This document shows positions 1 to 12,248 of a stretch of 64,000 bases of DNA, piece by piece; position 1 is the first letter of the stretch; each line of letters begins with the position of its first letter. Both the position numbers and the translations under genes were made by a program. The notes below the pieces were generated by a model. The model had not been told where the DNA came from. It did no database searches and worked only from the letters and a program-made list of their open reading frames with translations. Location of the stretch: positions 1,856,811 to 1,920,810 of the forward strand of contig NW_024037062.1 in assembly GCF_015706575.1 (NCBI RefSeq), given 5' to 3'. Source of the DNA: Patiria miniata (taxonomy: Eukaryota; Echinodermata; Asteroidea; Valvatida; Asterinidae).

Positions 1-2990
1 AAAATGTCTAGCAAACGCGCTTTCTTATTTAGTGTGCAAATTTACTACGTTACAGTAGACATTTACTGTGTCCGATGTAACTTTAGGGACACGACGATTT
101 AGAGTGAAATACATTCAATAGAACTGATAGAGTTTTCACTCGCGTTTCGACTGGAGGGACTCTTTTTCAACATATTTCAATCTAAAGAGTGATTTCTACT
201 GTAAATGCTCTTGTGCCCAATGTCACATGTTTGGAAATAAGACAGTGTCTGTTGGGCGAAAATCTGACCCCATATAACCTTGCCCCCCCCCCCCCGGTTT
301 GACGTCATAATATCTATTATCCAATACCTCACAGCATCAAAAGTTTGTGCTGTCGAGTTTCTCTGATCTCGGGCCCCGGCTTTTTAGAAGAAACCCCTAC
401 ACGCGTGCTCTCGGACAAACGGCCGAACAAGTCTCGCCTCTCGAAATCGATGCCGATCATGTCGGGCTTAGACACGGCTATCTCAAGCAGCGCCGGACCG
501 GACGGGGGTTGCTGAGATGGATCAATAAGGAGTAGAAGGGGGGCTCCTCGATGATGCCGAGGGGTGATGACGGGAAGATAAGAAGCGTAGGATGAAGGGG
601 GGGGGGAGGGAGAGAAAGATGGGGGATACTGTAAGGACGAAGGCTTGAGGGGTATTGGCGGATTGATCGTAGAATCCTCGGGCTATGACCGGGTCAGGAG
701 GGATGTTAACAGCACGGAATTACAGGAGAAATCGGGATTCGTTTATTTTGTTCGTAAAGATTTCTTCTTAAATGATTACTGAAAAGGGTATACCGGAAAG
801 GTTCCCACCCATGTTCAGATGGAGGTTGAGAAGGAACCTACAACAAATTAAGTGCGCGAGTAATTATTTAGTGCGGGGGGGGGGGGGGGAAGCTGCAATA
901 GGCCTACCATCCACGAAAACAAAATAATGATTATATTTACTTTAATTATCATGAGGGTAAATGCCTGCTTCTAAAAGTGTTTCACCATCAAAAACCCATC
1001 AAAACAGACCTTATAAAGAAAAAAAATAGTATGACATATAGGATTTGCAGACATAGAGATTAGGAAGCTCACTACAGCAAGATCTTTCAACTCAAGACTT
1101 TCCAAGGTCATATTTTTATTTTCTGAATTAAAATTTGATAACTCAAGTTAGCATTCTAGCGAAGACACAAGTCGTGGAGTCGTGGCTAACAAGAACAGAC
1201 CAATGCCCATGGTAAAAAGACAAAGGATGGTATTATCGTGCTAAACTATAACAGGATCCCGAATCCAGATGATGAAATCGTACGTCCGTAAATTAAGCCC
1301 GTTATACGATGAGGTAAAATGAACAATCTGATTACGATAAAGTCCGAGGAAACGGTCCGAGCGTGAGCGCATGTCGTAAAAAAAGACCTGGGAATCCAAT
1401 ATCGGGACGCGGGACAACTCATAATATTTTCACGTCAGCTCGTTCCGCGGGCTTTCATCGCTATCACGCTGATTAGGTTTAGCGAGATGACACTTTTATG
1501 GTCCAGCACACGCGCGGAGAGAGGCAGCCGATAGTGTAAGGAAGTGGGGCTCTAGGTAGATCCTCGGAAAAGGGGGAAAGCCTTCTTACGGAAGCAGGAG
1601 GCTGGAAAATCCGCATCAGCTCACGACCACAACTCCCTGTGATTAAATCATGTTTGTCTGAGTGCACGGCTTTTATGAATGACATGGGGTCAGATCATCG
1701 GGCGCGAGTCATCTTCGTCACCCGTCCACTACCCTGCTTTTTTCAGAAGGAGGGGAAAGGCAAGCAAGCGTACACTGCTAAGAGACACCGTCTATTTTAT
1801 TAATCGAGACGACGTAAGGAAAAAGGAGAAAAATGAGGGTTCTCTGTGCATTGGGTTAATGCAGAACAGATCGATTAGACGGATTGGGTAAATATGGCTT
1901 ATCTTGTGCGGCCAAAGTAAGATGCATGCCCTAAGGGTTATATATTGCACAGTGGTGCTTTCTGGAGAACATCGTGGACGAACAAGACTAGCGGGACGGG
2001 CCGAGAAAAGCCTTGTTGACGGGTTGGGGGTTGAATTAAGAGGTCGAGATCAGACGATAAGAACTAATTGACTGTTAGGGACAAAAACGGAGGTCTGATG
2101 TATGGGGTTTGGCGATGGCGCGAAAACGTGCCGCTGCTTTCAGTACGTGACTATTCTGACAAATTGGTAAATGGTTGTTTGGGTTGAGAAAGATAACGAT
2201 CGAAATTGTCGGCGTGTACAAAGCTGTGCACGTATACCGCACCGGCCATTTTGGTATCGTAGAAATTGGTCACTCCGTGGAGAATGTGCACGTGTTTAGA
2301 AAAAAACTAGAATTCTATTTTTGATTTGAGAGTTCTCGTTTTGTTGTAAGCACAACACGTCATAAATTGAAGATGATGCAGCTTGCAATAGTCTTCACGT
2401 GCCATTCGTTATCAACGGTCATCCAGAGTTCTTTTTGCCCACTCAAGAGTCGCATGCAATTTTCTCATCGAGTGTCCATCGTTCTTTTTTGGTAAGACTG
2501 CACCGGTGTGCCACATCGACAAATATGCAGCCATACGATCAGGCTACCAACTCGCCGCGTCCTGGCCAAAAACAAACCGGGTCTAAGGTGTACAGATAAT
2601 GGATACAAACGAAGAGTCAATAATTTGCACCGACGAACACCAGAAGAAAGGGCAAAAAGAGAAGAGGCTGAGGCGTATTAGGTGACCGGGTTTTAAGAAA
2701 ACAATTTCATCTGCGGCGAGAAGTCGGTCTGCGGCAAGCGCGGGGTTTGCCGAGCGTCGATACGCGAGCAAACTTTGGAGACCTTCTCGGATTGCTTCGC
2801 GCGGGAAGAAACGAATTAAGGTTTCTCAGGACAAACACAGATCCCTTAATGGAAACCCACTCTCATGTGCGTGTTCCAATCGCTGAATCAGTCCTGATCA
2901 CTCAAGACACTGAATACAGGGCATGGGAAGTGATACGACCAGTTTACCAGCATGTAATATTGTGTTGTGAATAATACCAGCGATTTGAGG
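1..2990. other. No gene recognised
   Basis: GC is mixed. Short open frames occur on both strands, none with a recognisable domain. Poly-C at ~287 and poly-G at ~598 and ~874 are the only structures I can point to. Confidence 0.5.
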
Positions 2991-2997
2991 TCTATAC

Positions 2998-3160
2998 CCG
3001 ATGTTCCCCAATACCTAAGTCCCCCAATACCGCGTACCGATGTTCCCCGAAATCCTTAGGGTTAGGGTTAGGTTTAGGGTATAGTGTGTAGGGTATAGGG
3101 TTAGGGTTGGGGTCGGGGAACATCGGTATTAGGGAACACGGTATTGGGGAACATAGGTAT
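2998..3160. repeat. Foldback with telomere-like core
   Basis: Inverted arms of about 45-50 bp (left 2999-3050 with GATGTTCCCCAATACC and CCGATGTTCCCCGA; right 3112-3156 with TCGGGGAACATCGG and GGTATTGGGGAACAT) enclose a degenerate TTAGGG array (3056-3108: TTAGGG, TTAGGTTTAGGG, GTAGGGTATAGGG). TTAGGG is the animal telomere word. The element could form a hairpin with a telomeric loop. Confidence 0.75.
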
Positions 3161-3169
3161 GCACCCCAG

Positions 3170-5219
3170 TAATTGTGGTGTACCTCGTTTGGCTATTTCC
3201 TAAATGGCGACTTTGCGATAGCTACATAATTCATTCAAAAACCCTATACGGCGTACGCAGGGGCGATATTGGGAATGTAGCAGAGCAGTTACATACATGC
3301 ACACCGTTGCCTATAGGCCTACTCTTTAAAATCGGTTCAAAAGCTGTTTTAGGTCAAAGTCCGCCGGTGTCTGTCATAATTTGACCAATATCTGGGCTCT
3401 TTTCCCGGATCTCCGCGCTTCTGAAAAACACGACAGATGGTCGCTTTTTTCGGGGCAGTTTCCCCGCCAACGTATACGGAGCGTTTTGATCGCACGAAAG
3501 TATACGGCGTTACAATTCTCACTCAATAAAAAGGCCACACTAAAACCCTGATTGGAAGGACCAGCTGGTCAAAGCTGCAGCATTTTTGTATCGCTTTAAA
3601 TTAAAGCAAATGCGAGTGCACAATAAGCTCTGGCTGTCTTGCAAGAAGTCTTGCATAAAATCTTTCAAAATGATCCCTGCCAGAGCTTTAAAACTGCGCC
3701 AAAAAAACTGCGCCTTTAAAACTGCCCCAAACTGCGACGCCGATGGCAGATATGGAACACCATATTAGCGGTTTGTGATAAATACCACGTGACTATAAGA
3801 TTACTGCACATATTTTGCCTCCATTTATAAACTTTTCCAAAAGATTACTGCACATATTTGCTTCCATTTACAAACTTTTCATAAACATCTTTCCGAATTG
3901 TTAAAACAATTTTTGATTTTTTGATAAGTATTTAATTTATTATATATATATTTTGTGAATTAAAATTTGGTAGTACTGTATATATAGTTTATGGGAAGCT
4001 TATGGGGTTTACTGTGGTCAATTTTCCAGGGACAGACAGATGGACCGACCGACCGACCACCAAGTGACATGCAGAAGCTCCTGTCAGAGCTTAAAAACAA
4101 CTACGGTTTTTGGATGAATTTAAAAACATGGGTTAATAAGTTTAACAGTTTCATGAACTGTTAAACACATATTGTTTAAACATGTGAAACGAAATTTTCA
4201 GTGCATTGATGTTTACAGCATTTCTCCGGCATGGCATTTGCAAAATATTTTCCACACAGTTTTCCCACACATGTTTAAATAGGCATTAATAAATATGCTA
4301 TAATTATGCACGAAATGAGTGCAAATGTAAATATGTAACAAATTAAACTATATAATTTGACGCAATAGGCCTACGTGCGAATTGATAATACCTTTTGGTA
4401 TTATTTTTGGGGTTAAGCTCAAGAACGTTCTTCTGGGGCATGATGCGATTTTTCCTTTTTAAGGTATAAGCATATAAGAGAAGGTAGAACAAGCGTATTC
4501 ACCAACCATCTGCCATAAGATAGAAAAAACGAGGATGGATAAAATGATACAGAATCTCATTTTGCTCTCGTTTTGTCTCTAGGGAAGAGAGCTAGAGATA
4601 GACCTATAGGCCTACTCCTCGAGATTACATTACCCAACGCTTCAATGATTGCAGTTTCATATCACGCATGAATACAATAGCAGGGATGCATTTCACAAAC
4701 AAAAGGGTTCGTCCGCGCACTTCCAAAGACGGGGCTTTGCCGCTTCACTGGGCGAATTAATCTTGGCGTATGGACGCTGTGGACAGGCGGTTCCTATTGT
4801 CATATTTCTCCTTCAAATTATGTATCTTGCTTTGTTAGTTACCGGTTAAAGTGCGGGTGGCTGCCCATACAGCCCAGGTCAGTGACATCACATAGTCATT
4901 GTGAACAGCTCACAATGGCGAACCAAATTAAACCAACCAGGTATATAAATTGCGATGAATTTATAATTAAGATGGGAAAAATTCAGTGAACTGCGTTGAC
5001 CGACCTCGGACTTTTCTGTTAAATTGGGTGTGAAACAAAGGATTACATCATACATTAGCGCAGTTCAAATTTTGAACTTTTGATTAAAAATTAATTGACA
5101 CTCAATAAGGATTAACCTATGATAAAAACACTTAGTTAAGACTGTTAGGTAGATTTTTTTTAACAAGAATACATGTAATATGGGCCGATTTTGGCTGCGA
5201 GGCGTTTTCTAAATATAAA
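3170..5219. other. No gene recognised
   Basis: AT-rich with a short (ACCG)n run at ~4043-4060. The near-duplicate phrase AAGATTACTGCACATATTT...CCATTTA-AAACTTTTC occurs at ~3798 and ~3841 (43-bp direct repeat). Nothing else supported. Confidence 0.5.
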
Positions 5220-5515
5220 GTGTCTAAAAGTCATTTTTATGTTGCAAAATGTTTTTGTCGATATTGCAAATTCTTTATTGTAGTATTGTATACTTTATTG
5301 TGGTATTGTATTTTAAGCCTCCTCTATATTTATCCATTTATTTATTTTATTTATTCTGTATTTAAAATTTTACCAAGATCTCATGAAATTTTACCTGTCA
5401 TTTTTCAATGTATTTTTTAATAATTTTTTTTTTTAATGATGACCCATTGTAAATTATCCCCGAGGTGACATGGCTACCATAAACAAATAAAGTTATTACC
5501 ATTATTAATCTATAA
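5220..5515 (+). mobile_element. Probable 3' end of a non-LTR retrotransposon
   Basis: A T-rich stretch (TATTTATCCATTTATTTATTTTATT) is followed by the block ATGACCCATTGTAAATTATCC, then AATAAAGTTATTACCATTATTA, a polyadenylation-like signal running into a short (ATT)-type tail. That arrangement is typical of CR1/L2-like LINE 3' ends. No reverse transcriptase is left upstream. Confidence 0.4.
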
Positions 5516-5931
5516 AAGTGACACTAAAAGAGGTTAAATATTTTCAAAATGGCAAAGAACACAAGAACACTGCATTGTTGATTAGATCAATTGGTGAGTC
5601 GATCTGGTAAGTAGTTAGAAAATTCCTATGTCTCAGTTTGTAGTACATGTACCTGGGAGATGTATAGAACTTAAAGACTATTTTTATGCTATAGCTTTTA
5701 GCTTTTAGTTAGAAAATCCCTATTTCTCATAGTACCTGAGAGATGTGATATGTTGGTATAGGAACTTAAAGACTATACACTAAAATAGCTTTAGCCGCCC
5801 AAACCTTCCCAAACACTTCAAGTAACAAGCACTTACTGGTTATCCATCGCACCCTGTAAATAATTACATTTTGCATAACTGATGAAGCCGGGGCTTTCAA
5901 TCAAGGGCAAAGCACCGACCTTGGTACCTCA

Positions 5932-6615
5932 ATGACAAAGGGTAGGCAAGGGGCACTGCACTCGGAGCAACCTCGACACAACAACCCGGTATATACCAAG
6001 ACGGAGTCTGTATCTAATCGATGCGGTCCCCTAATGCACCAAATTAAAACGACGGATGGTCGTGCATTCAGGCGTAGCTTCTGTTTAATTCCTAGTTTGA
6101 TCATGAAAAAGAAATTCTACATGGAGGCCTACTCAGTAATATTGCGCCAGGCAAATATGATGTTCATTTATCAAATAACATCTCCCCTCGATGTTAATGA
6201 CCGAGGACAAAGGACGGCCTTGGCGCGGGCAAAAGGTGTCCTGTCCCCCGTGAATTTGTTAGATAGACGGCAGAGAGCTCGCTTCAGTCGCTTGATGAAT
6301 TCTCAAGGAAAGCGGTTTTCTAGAAGCTCATTGTTGGCCGAGCGGAAAGCTTGGATACAACTGATGTTTGGTCTGAAATCAGAAACTGTGGTGGAGATCA
6401 TTTTTAAAGGTCTCAGCAAATACAGATATATCTGGTATGCCTTGGTTTACGAGCGGGCTTCACAATACCTCCCGTGCAATTCAATATGCAAGGTTTCTCG
6501 AAATTTGAAAAAGGTTCTTATTATACATTTTAATACGGAAATAATTATTTTATACAGTCTTGTCTCAGTGAACCAGACAACAAGATGGAATGCTCTGGTT
6601 ATTCATGATTGGTGA
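5932..6615 (+). other. Longest open frame in the window (227 codons), no recognised function
   Basis: A single uninterrupted frame begins MTKGRQGALHSEQ and contains a strongly basic middle (RRQRARFSRLMNSQGKRFSRSS). It has no motif, signal peptide or repeat I recognise, and no splice or homology support. A back-of-envelope estimate for AT-leaning DNA of this length makes such a run uncommon (a few percent) but not impossible. It may be a decayed transposon ORF, a lineage-specific gene exon or chance. Confidence 0.12.
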
Positions 6616-7086
6616 AAGGAGAAGTCTGTTTTGGCTGCATCCCAACAAAGATTTCTATCTAATGTACACAAACTCTGTTTCCTCGATCGGTAATGTATAA
6701 GTATCTGAAAAATTCACGTCTTGGGGATACAAACAATATTCCGTTTTGAGAATACTGTCACGTCTGTATTGCTTATTCGCTCCCATTAGTCACGCGTGTG
6801 GGTTTTGTCCACAGGGTCAAGAACCGCAAACATTTTACTTGAAGGAATATACTGCCGTGATAATAGCAAATACCAATCCCCAAGACACAGGTATCGTTGA
6901 AAACACGCTTTCATTTAGGGGAATTTCAAATTCAGATTTCTTCTGCTGGCGGCGATTTCAGTTCATATTTGTCCATAAATAATACTACCATCCAGAAATG
7001 ATTCCACAAGTCGAACACTAAAGAAAATAACGCACAAAATAATCAGTCAAATAGTCAACCTTTGGGTAAATCCAATAATTACGTTA

Positions 7087-7158
7087 ATTAACATGTGCAA
7101 GACATTAATAGCGAGACCAAATTAACATGTGCAAGACATTAATAGCAAGACCAAATTA
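7087..7158. repeat. 34-bp tandem duplication
   Basis: The block ACATGTGCAAGACATTAATAG...GACCAAATTA occurs at 7091 and again at 7125, with a single difference (gcgag versus gcaag). This is recent slippage or unequal exchange. Confidence 0.85.
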
Positions 7159-7221
7159 CACGAATTACATAAATTACACAGTTTCATACGTGATTATTAT
7201 GTACATTCGTTGCGACATGGA

Positions 7222-7593
7222 AAGTGCACCATGTTCTTAAAGGGCATTTAAAAACAAAACTACCAAATTTTTACGAAATACCTTTCTAGGATGTTGGTAA
7301 ATGACAGTCTAAAATATCCTGTAAAATTATGGTACCAGGTGTTAAGTCATTTTCAAGAAAGCGGTATTTTTGTATACATTTCCAACGGTGGTCGGCCAAC
7401 CACCGTCGGAAAAGCCTAACTATTTTTCAACTACTGCTCTAAATTTATAATTCTTTTTTTCAGTCCAAATTTTGTTTGCTATTGGTTACATGTTCAGGTG
7501 CAGGCCAGCAAGACTGGTTCCCTTACCTTACAATTTTCCGGTATCTACAAATTGATCCATTTCATCTTTAGTGGAGTCAGGGAACCAGACTAC
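7222..7593 (-). mobile_element. Palindrome-bearing repeat, reversed copy of the element at 60947-61190
   Basis: Contains a near-perfect inverted repeat TTTCCAACGGTGG-tcggcca-CCACCGTCGGAAA (about 7379-7413). Downstream, GGTGCAGGCCAGCAAGACTGGTTCCCT is the reverse complement of the start of the 60.95-kb copy. Bases 7516-7593 also form a foldback (GACTGGTTCCCT...AGGGAACCAGAC). No coding capacity; non-autonomous DNA element by structure. Confidence 0.5.
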
Positions 7594-7599
7594 TTGAAC

Positions 7600-10500
7600 A
7601 TTTTGGCTTTTCTTGGTTTTCCAGCATTCTCGAACACAAAACTTCAAACATGTTAGTGTACCAATATTTGATCTTTTATACTAACCCCTCAAATAGTTCA
7701 TTATTTTTCTGAAAATTACAGCAAAAGCCAATGATGTACATTCCCTTTGATGGCCAAGTCTTTAGTTCATCCTTTTTGGGTAGGCAATACCCTAACATTA
7801 GGATTTCGATTCACGCTGGACAAATCAACTTCGCTTTGCCTGCTCAGACTCTTCACGCTGTACGGAAAGATGCATGTGACAGTGTTCGTCAGACAAAAAT
7901 AGCGCAATAAGAACACCCGAACAATGTTCGACGCCGTTACCAATCTTATCTGTCATATTTCCACTTTGATTTCTCCGGCTTACTGTTCACGTTAACATTA
8001 CACTGACCACTCCATTATCCAAATGAACAGGTGTAATCTTGTTAGCACAAAGCTGGCAATCTGGTGCAGAAATACGGTCACAGCTATTCCAGGTTTTCTT
8101 TTATGATTATGTATTTGGATAACCCATTTTAGGGGATCCAATATGCGGCGTGAGTGGTTGCTGGGTGAGGATCGAGTGCACGGGTCGTCAATTAGGAACA
8201 GCAATAACCAACATCCGAGTAATCAAGTATGTGGATACAGCAACATAATGTAAGGAGCCATTAGGAGCTATTACATTACGGTATACAGAGTGTGGTCTAC
8301 TTTCGAAAATCAGGCGTATCATGTGTGAAATCCCCCGTATTTCGTGTTTCATATTGTCCTAAGTCCAAAATATATAGATTTTGATTAATATCGGGTGATT
8401 TAGACAAAATGGCAGTCCTAATAATCAGCCAGAAGCCCCTCCCCAACTACAACGTGAACTCCATTTCCTTGCGAGGGAATTTACTAAGCTGAAGAAAAGG
8501 GAAAATGGCGGGAAAAATATCCAGTGCAGTCTATCACACGTGCTGGCGCATCAGTTGTTTTCATTGAACATTGGGGGCGCTATTATCAAATTGTTCAGCT
8601 GAAAGGCGCAGCGAGACAGATCTTTAATGTAGAAAAAACCCAGACGTCACCTGAACACTGGGTTTATTGCGCAAGATTTAACTGTGTCAAAGGGGAACAC
8701 TATAGTGGGAACTGGCTCAAAGTTAAGTGACAAATCAACAAATATAGTTGAGGATCGATCACTGCAATGTTAATCACAGTCCTCGCTAAAAAGCGAACAC
8801 TGCAACATAATGGTTGACATATTATGATGTAATATCATTGAAAGCATTTGCGCGAACAGCCTGGGTCGAGAAATTCAAACATCCGCCATTGAAACCGCCA
8901 TAGCCTTGTTATCGATTTTCGCCCGTTCGCTTTTTCACCTGCACCGTAAAAGACAGATCGCGTCCGAAAATCGGCCAACAATTTGAACGTAATGTAAACA
9001 TACGTGTGAATGATTGCTGGAGTTTTTATGGAGTGCAGACTCAAGAGTTTATACCGAAAGAGTTAAGACTGCATTAAAGGGTCTCTGTTGATCAGCTCTG
9101 TTTGCACAACCTAATTTTTTTTAAGGGAGTCTCCACCCTAGATTCCTGTTGGTTTCCCACCCATGCAGCTGCCGAAAAAGTCGCCTCAAAGTACCGGTAC
9201 AAACGAAGCGGACAAAAGACGCGCCATTAAAGGTAGACCGAATTCATTACACAACAACAGAGATCCCGTTTCCAATTTGTCAAACATCTCCCCGCGCGAT
9301 ACGGGACGATCAATCAGGACCGGTCTCCGACGACACGATCACGGGGGAAACCCGATCGCCGTCCGGTGTAAAAACTTGTTGGTTCACGCTGGGTTAATGT
9401 CACCACCGGAGTCCCGCTCTTATACACCGAGAACCGAACAAGCGGCTACTGGAAATGATCAAGTGAAAGTGAACAGGTATTTGCTCAATACTGAGTAACT
9501 GTGTGCTGAAGGTGTTGGCTTAAGATTCGATGACACTATCGGTATAGTATAGTGAGGTGGCTGTGTTGGTTGGATGTGTCATGACAAAAGGTCTGTCGGC
9601 TGCCGAAGAAAAGTTATATGTTCAAGGTCATGCAATGCATACACAATTTTAGATCTATACTGTCTGATGTTTGCTCAAGGCATGGAGAAAATCTGAAAGA
9701 TGCAGTTATCTTTCTGAAAATTAAAGTTCGAATGTCTACTATAAGCCAAACAAAATAATGCTATTAAAGGAATACATGTAGTGTTTGTCGCATCAAAAGC
9801 AGCCAGAACAATAGTTCCTTTTCCTACACATGCCATCTTTTTTATACGGTCCCATGCAATAATACATTTTAAACGACTATATTCATTGAATTACATTGTA
9901 AACACTTTATTTTGAATTCAAAAACATTTAGGAGTTCACTTGTACGTTACGAGAGGCACACTTCGTTCTTCTTGTAGGGGAATGTAGAACATGCACCAGT
10001 TCTATGTCATGACGAGGTACCAAGGAATAGAAACATGAGCTTCTTCCGTATATAAACACGGTTCCTTTCATTCTTTTGAGAGCTCAGTACCGAAAGATTT
10101 GTGGATTTAAAGGCTTCGGTTTTCCATCTACAGAAGACAGTTGATGAACTACCCAAGAGAAGATCGTTATAAGTAACGGAGAATTCCAATGACAAGAAGA
10201 AAATTCCTGCAGATTAGGCTGGGAGGCCTTTCTCATGAAAGACCTGTCTATGATTACTCCCAAAAAAAGTACCACAGGATTATAGAAACAGAAATCGGTA
10301 TCACTTTGTGTACTTTTATACAACAATGAGGTCGCATCATGCAGATATAGGAATTACGACATTCCAAAAATCGCGCGACGTCCTCAATAAATCTTCCCAG
10401 ATGGTTTATTTATTTTATCGATGCATGTTTTTGGTAAAGTCGAATGATGTTCATTATACCCACATGAACCCATGCTCGCACCCATATACATTTAACGCCA

Positions 10501-12240
10501 ACGAAATATTTCAGTTCCCATCATGGACCAAACGTACTACGACAAACTTCTACGAATCCTCACTCTGAAAAATGGTTTGGCTGAGATTCCGAATCGTTGT
10601 AAACGGCTGTTTTGGGGGTTCTTTCTCGCCTTCATATTGCTATTCGCGGTTGTAAACACGTTTAATGTTGGAGTACCTTAAGTATGCGACGTGATCCTTT
10701 TCTCCAAGTTACCAACATCTCTAGAAACCTACGTCCGCGGTCGAAATAACTCATCTGACTGTCGTTTCTTATTACCGCTCCGCACTGTGTGATCTATGTG
10801 AAATGAGGTGTATTAAATTAGTGCCTGAGTTGTCAAATTAGCGCCGGGGATGATGCATGTCTGCAGTGCGGCCGCGGCCCTGAAACATCGAGACTTGCGT
10901 TTTGTCCAGATATGCACTAATGGTGTCACCCTGTGTCTTACGAAGTCAAGAAGATGGAATAAGCGATGCATCAGTGTCAGAAATGTTTATCTCTGTCAAA
11001 ATGTGATTGATGCACAAAGGACAAGGAAAGTCCAAGGAACCGATTGTTTAATGACGTGTAAGACGGTAATTGTTTACTCAATCCAGGGGATTCACTAATT
11101 TACGGACCTGTTTCTTAGGTGTACAATCCTGAGTGTACGTGCACTATATCCTGCTGGCATAAAATGGTCTGATAAAACGTCAGAAAATCAAAGCATGTGT
11201 CGCTGCACCATTGAAAGACTAAACCCGTTCAATGATTTAATGAATGAATGGTCTACGGTTTATGGTGAGTGGTACAAACTGGATTATATTTCAACTGTGA
11301 ATTTAGTACGTCTGAGTTTATGGCACAAGTCAAACAATAAAAAATTACAATCATTCAAGTTTAAAGAGGCTGTCTTCTCATTTGTACAACAAACCACCAA
11401 CCCTAACGAAAAAGAGCCCTCTAGTGACCACATTCGCAATTTCTCGTCGGGCGCCATCATTTTGGTTGGGGAAAAACGTATACACTAGGCAAGTGAAATG
11501 GAATGACATAACGAAGCACACGGTTAATGTCTGTAGCTCCATGGAGAGGAATCACTCCATTTTCCCGTCATATAGAAATCACAATTCTAACCACACACAC
11601 TCTCACACATTTATGTCTCTATTTATTTTCTTTAATAATCACACGTTCTTCTTGAGTCGCGCGTCGGTTCCACTCTAAATGAAATCGCGCTAATCACGCT
11701 AATTAGTGTTATTCTTACTGATCTCCACCGCCGTGTGGAAACTCTGGAGATTTAATATCGTCCTCAATGGTGTCCATTAAACGCTAATACGCTCCCCGTC
11801 GCGTGACGTGTGATTTATTTCAATTGCCAGCGAATATCGGCATTACAATTGTCAACACTTCTTTCACTGGTGAGCTTTGAGTTCGGCCGACTCGCCAGCG
11901 ACCGTTAGATACAAACCAAACGTCTGTATATACGCAGGAATGAAATTAAGAACGCTGTACCAAGAAATCACTACACTGGATCATATAATGAGATCGGACG
12001 TGATGTTACCAGACAATTAAATTCTCATGAAAACTCAGTAGACCACGCCAAACCTGCGTTGTTGTTTCTTCTAATTAACAATCTTTACATGCACACGTGA
12101 GCTGAAAATGTTTTGTTTTTTAATTTCCTTGCTCACTATTCATTTGACATCTTTGGACACAAAAAAATATTTAACAACTAGAGGTGCGCGTTTGTTGTTA
12201 CAAACGCAGAGTGGTCGGGCAGACATTTTTTTCAATAAAC
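7600..12240. other. No gene recognised
   Basis: Mostly unique-looking AT-rich DNA. The patch at 9149-9498 is GC-richer and open in two plus-strand frames at once, which could reflect an exon or UTR, but neither peptide is recognisable. No splice-supported exon chain was seen. Confidence 0.45.
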
Positions 12241-12248
12241 ACTGCCGT

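Noticed and set aside
3056-3108. Telomere or contig end
   Set aside because: The TTAGGG-like array is short, degenerate and flanked by unique DNA on both sides, so it is interstitial.
9149-9498. Gene at the GC-richer patch open in two frames
   Set aside because: No recognisable protein, splice border or repeat support; kept only as a note on the intergenic stretch.
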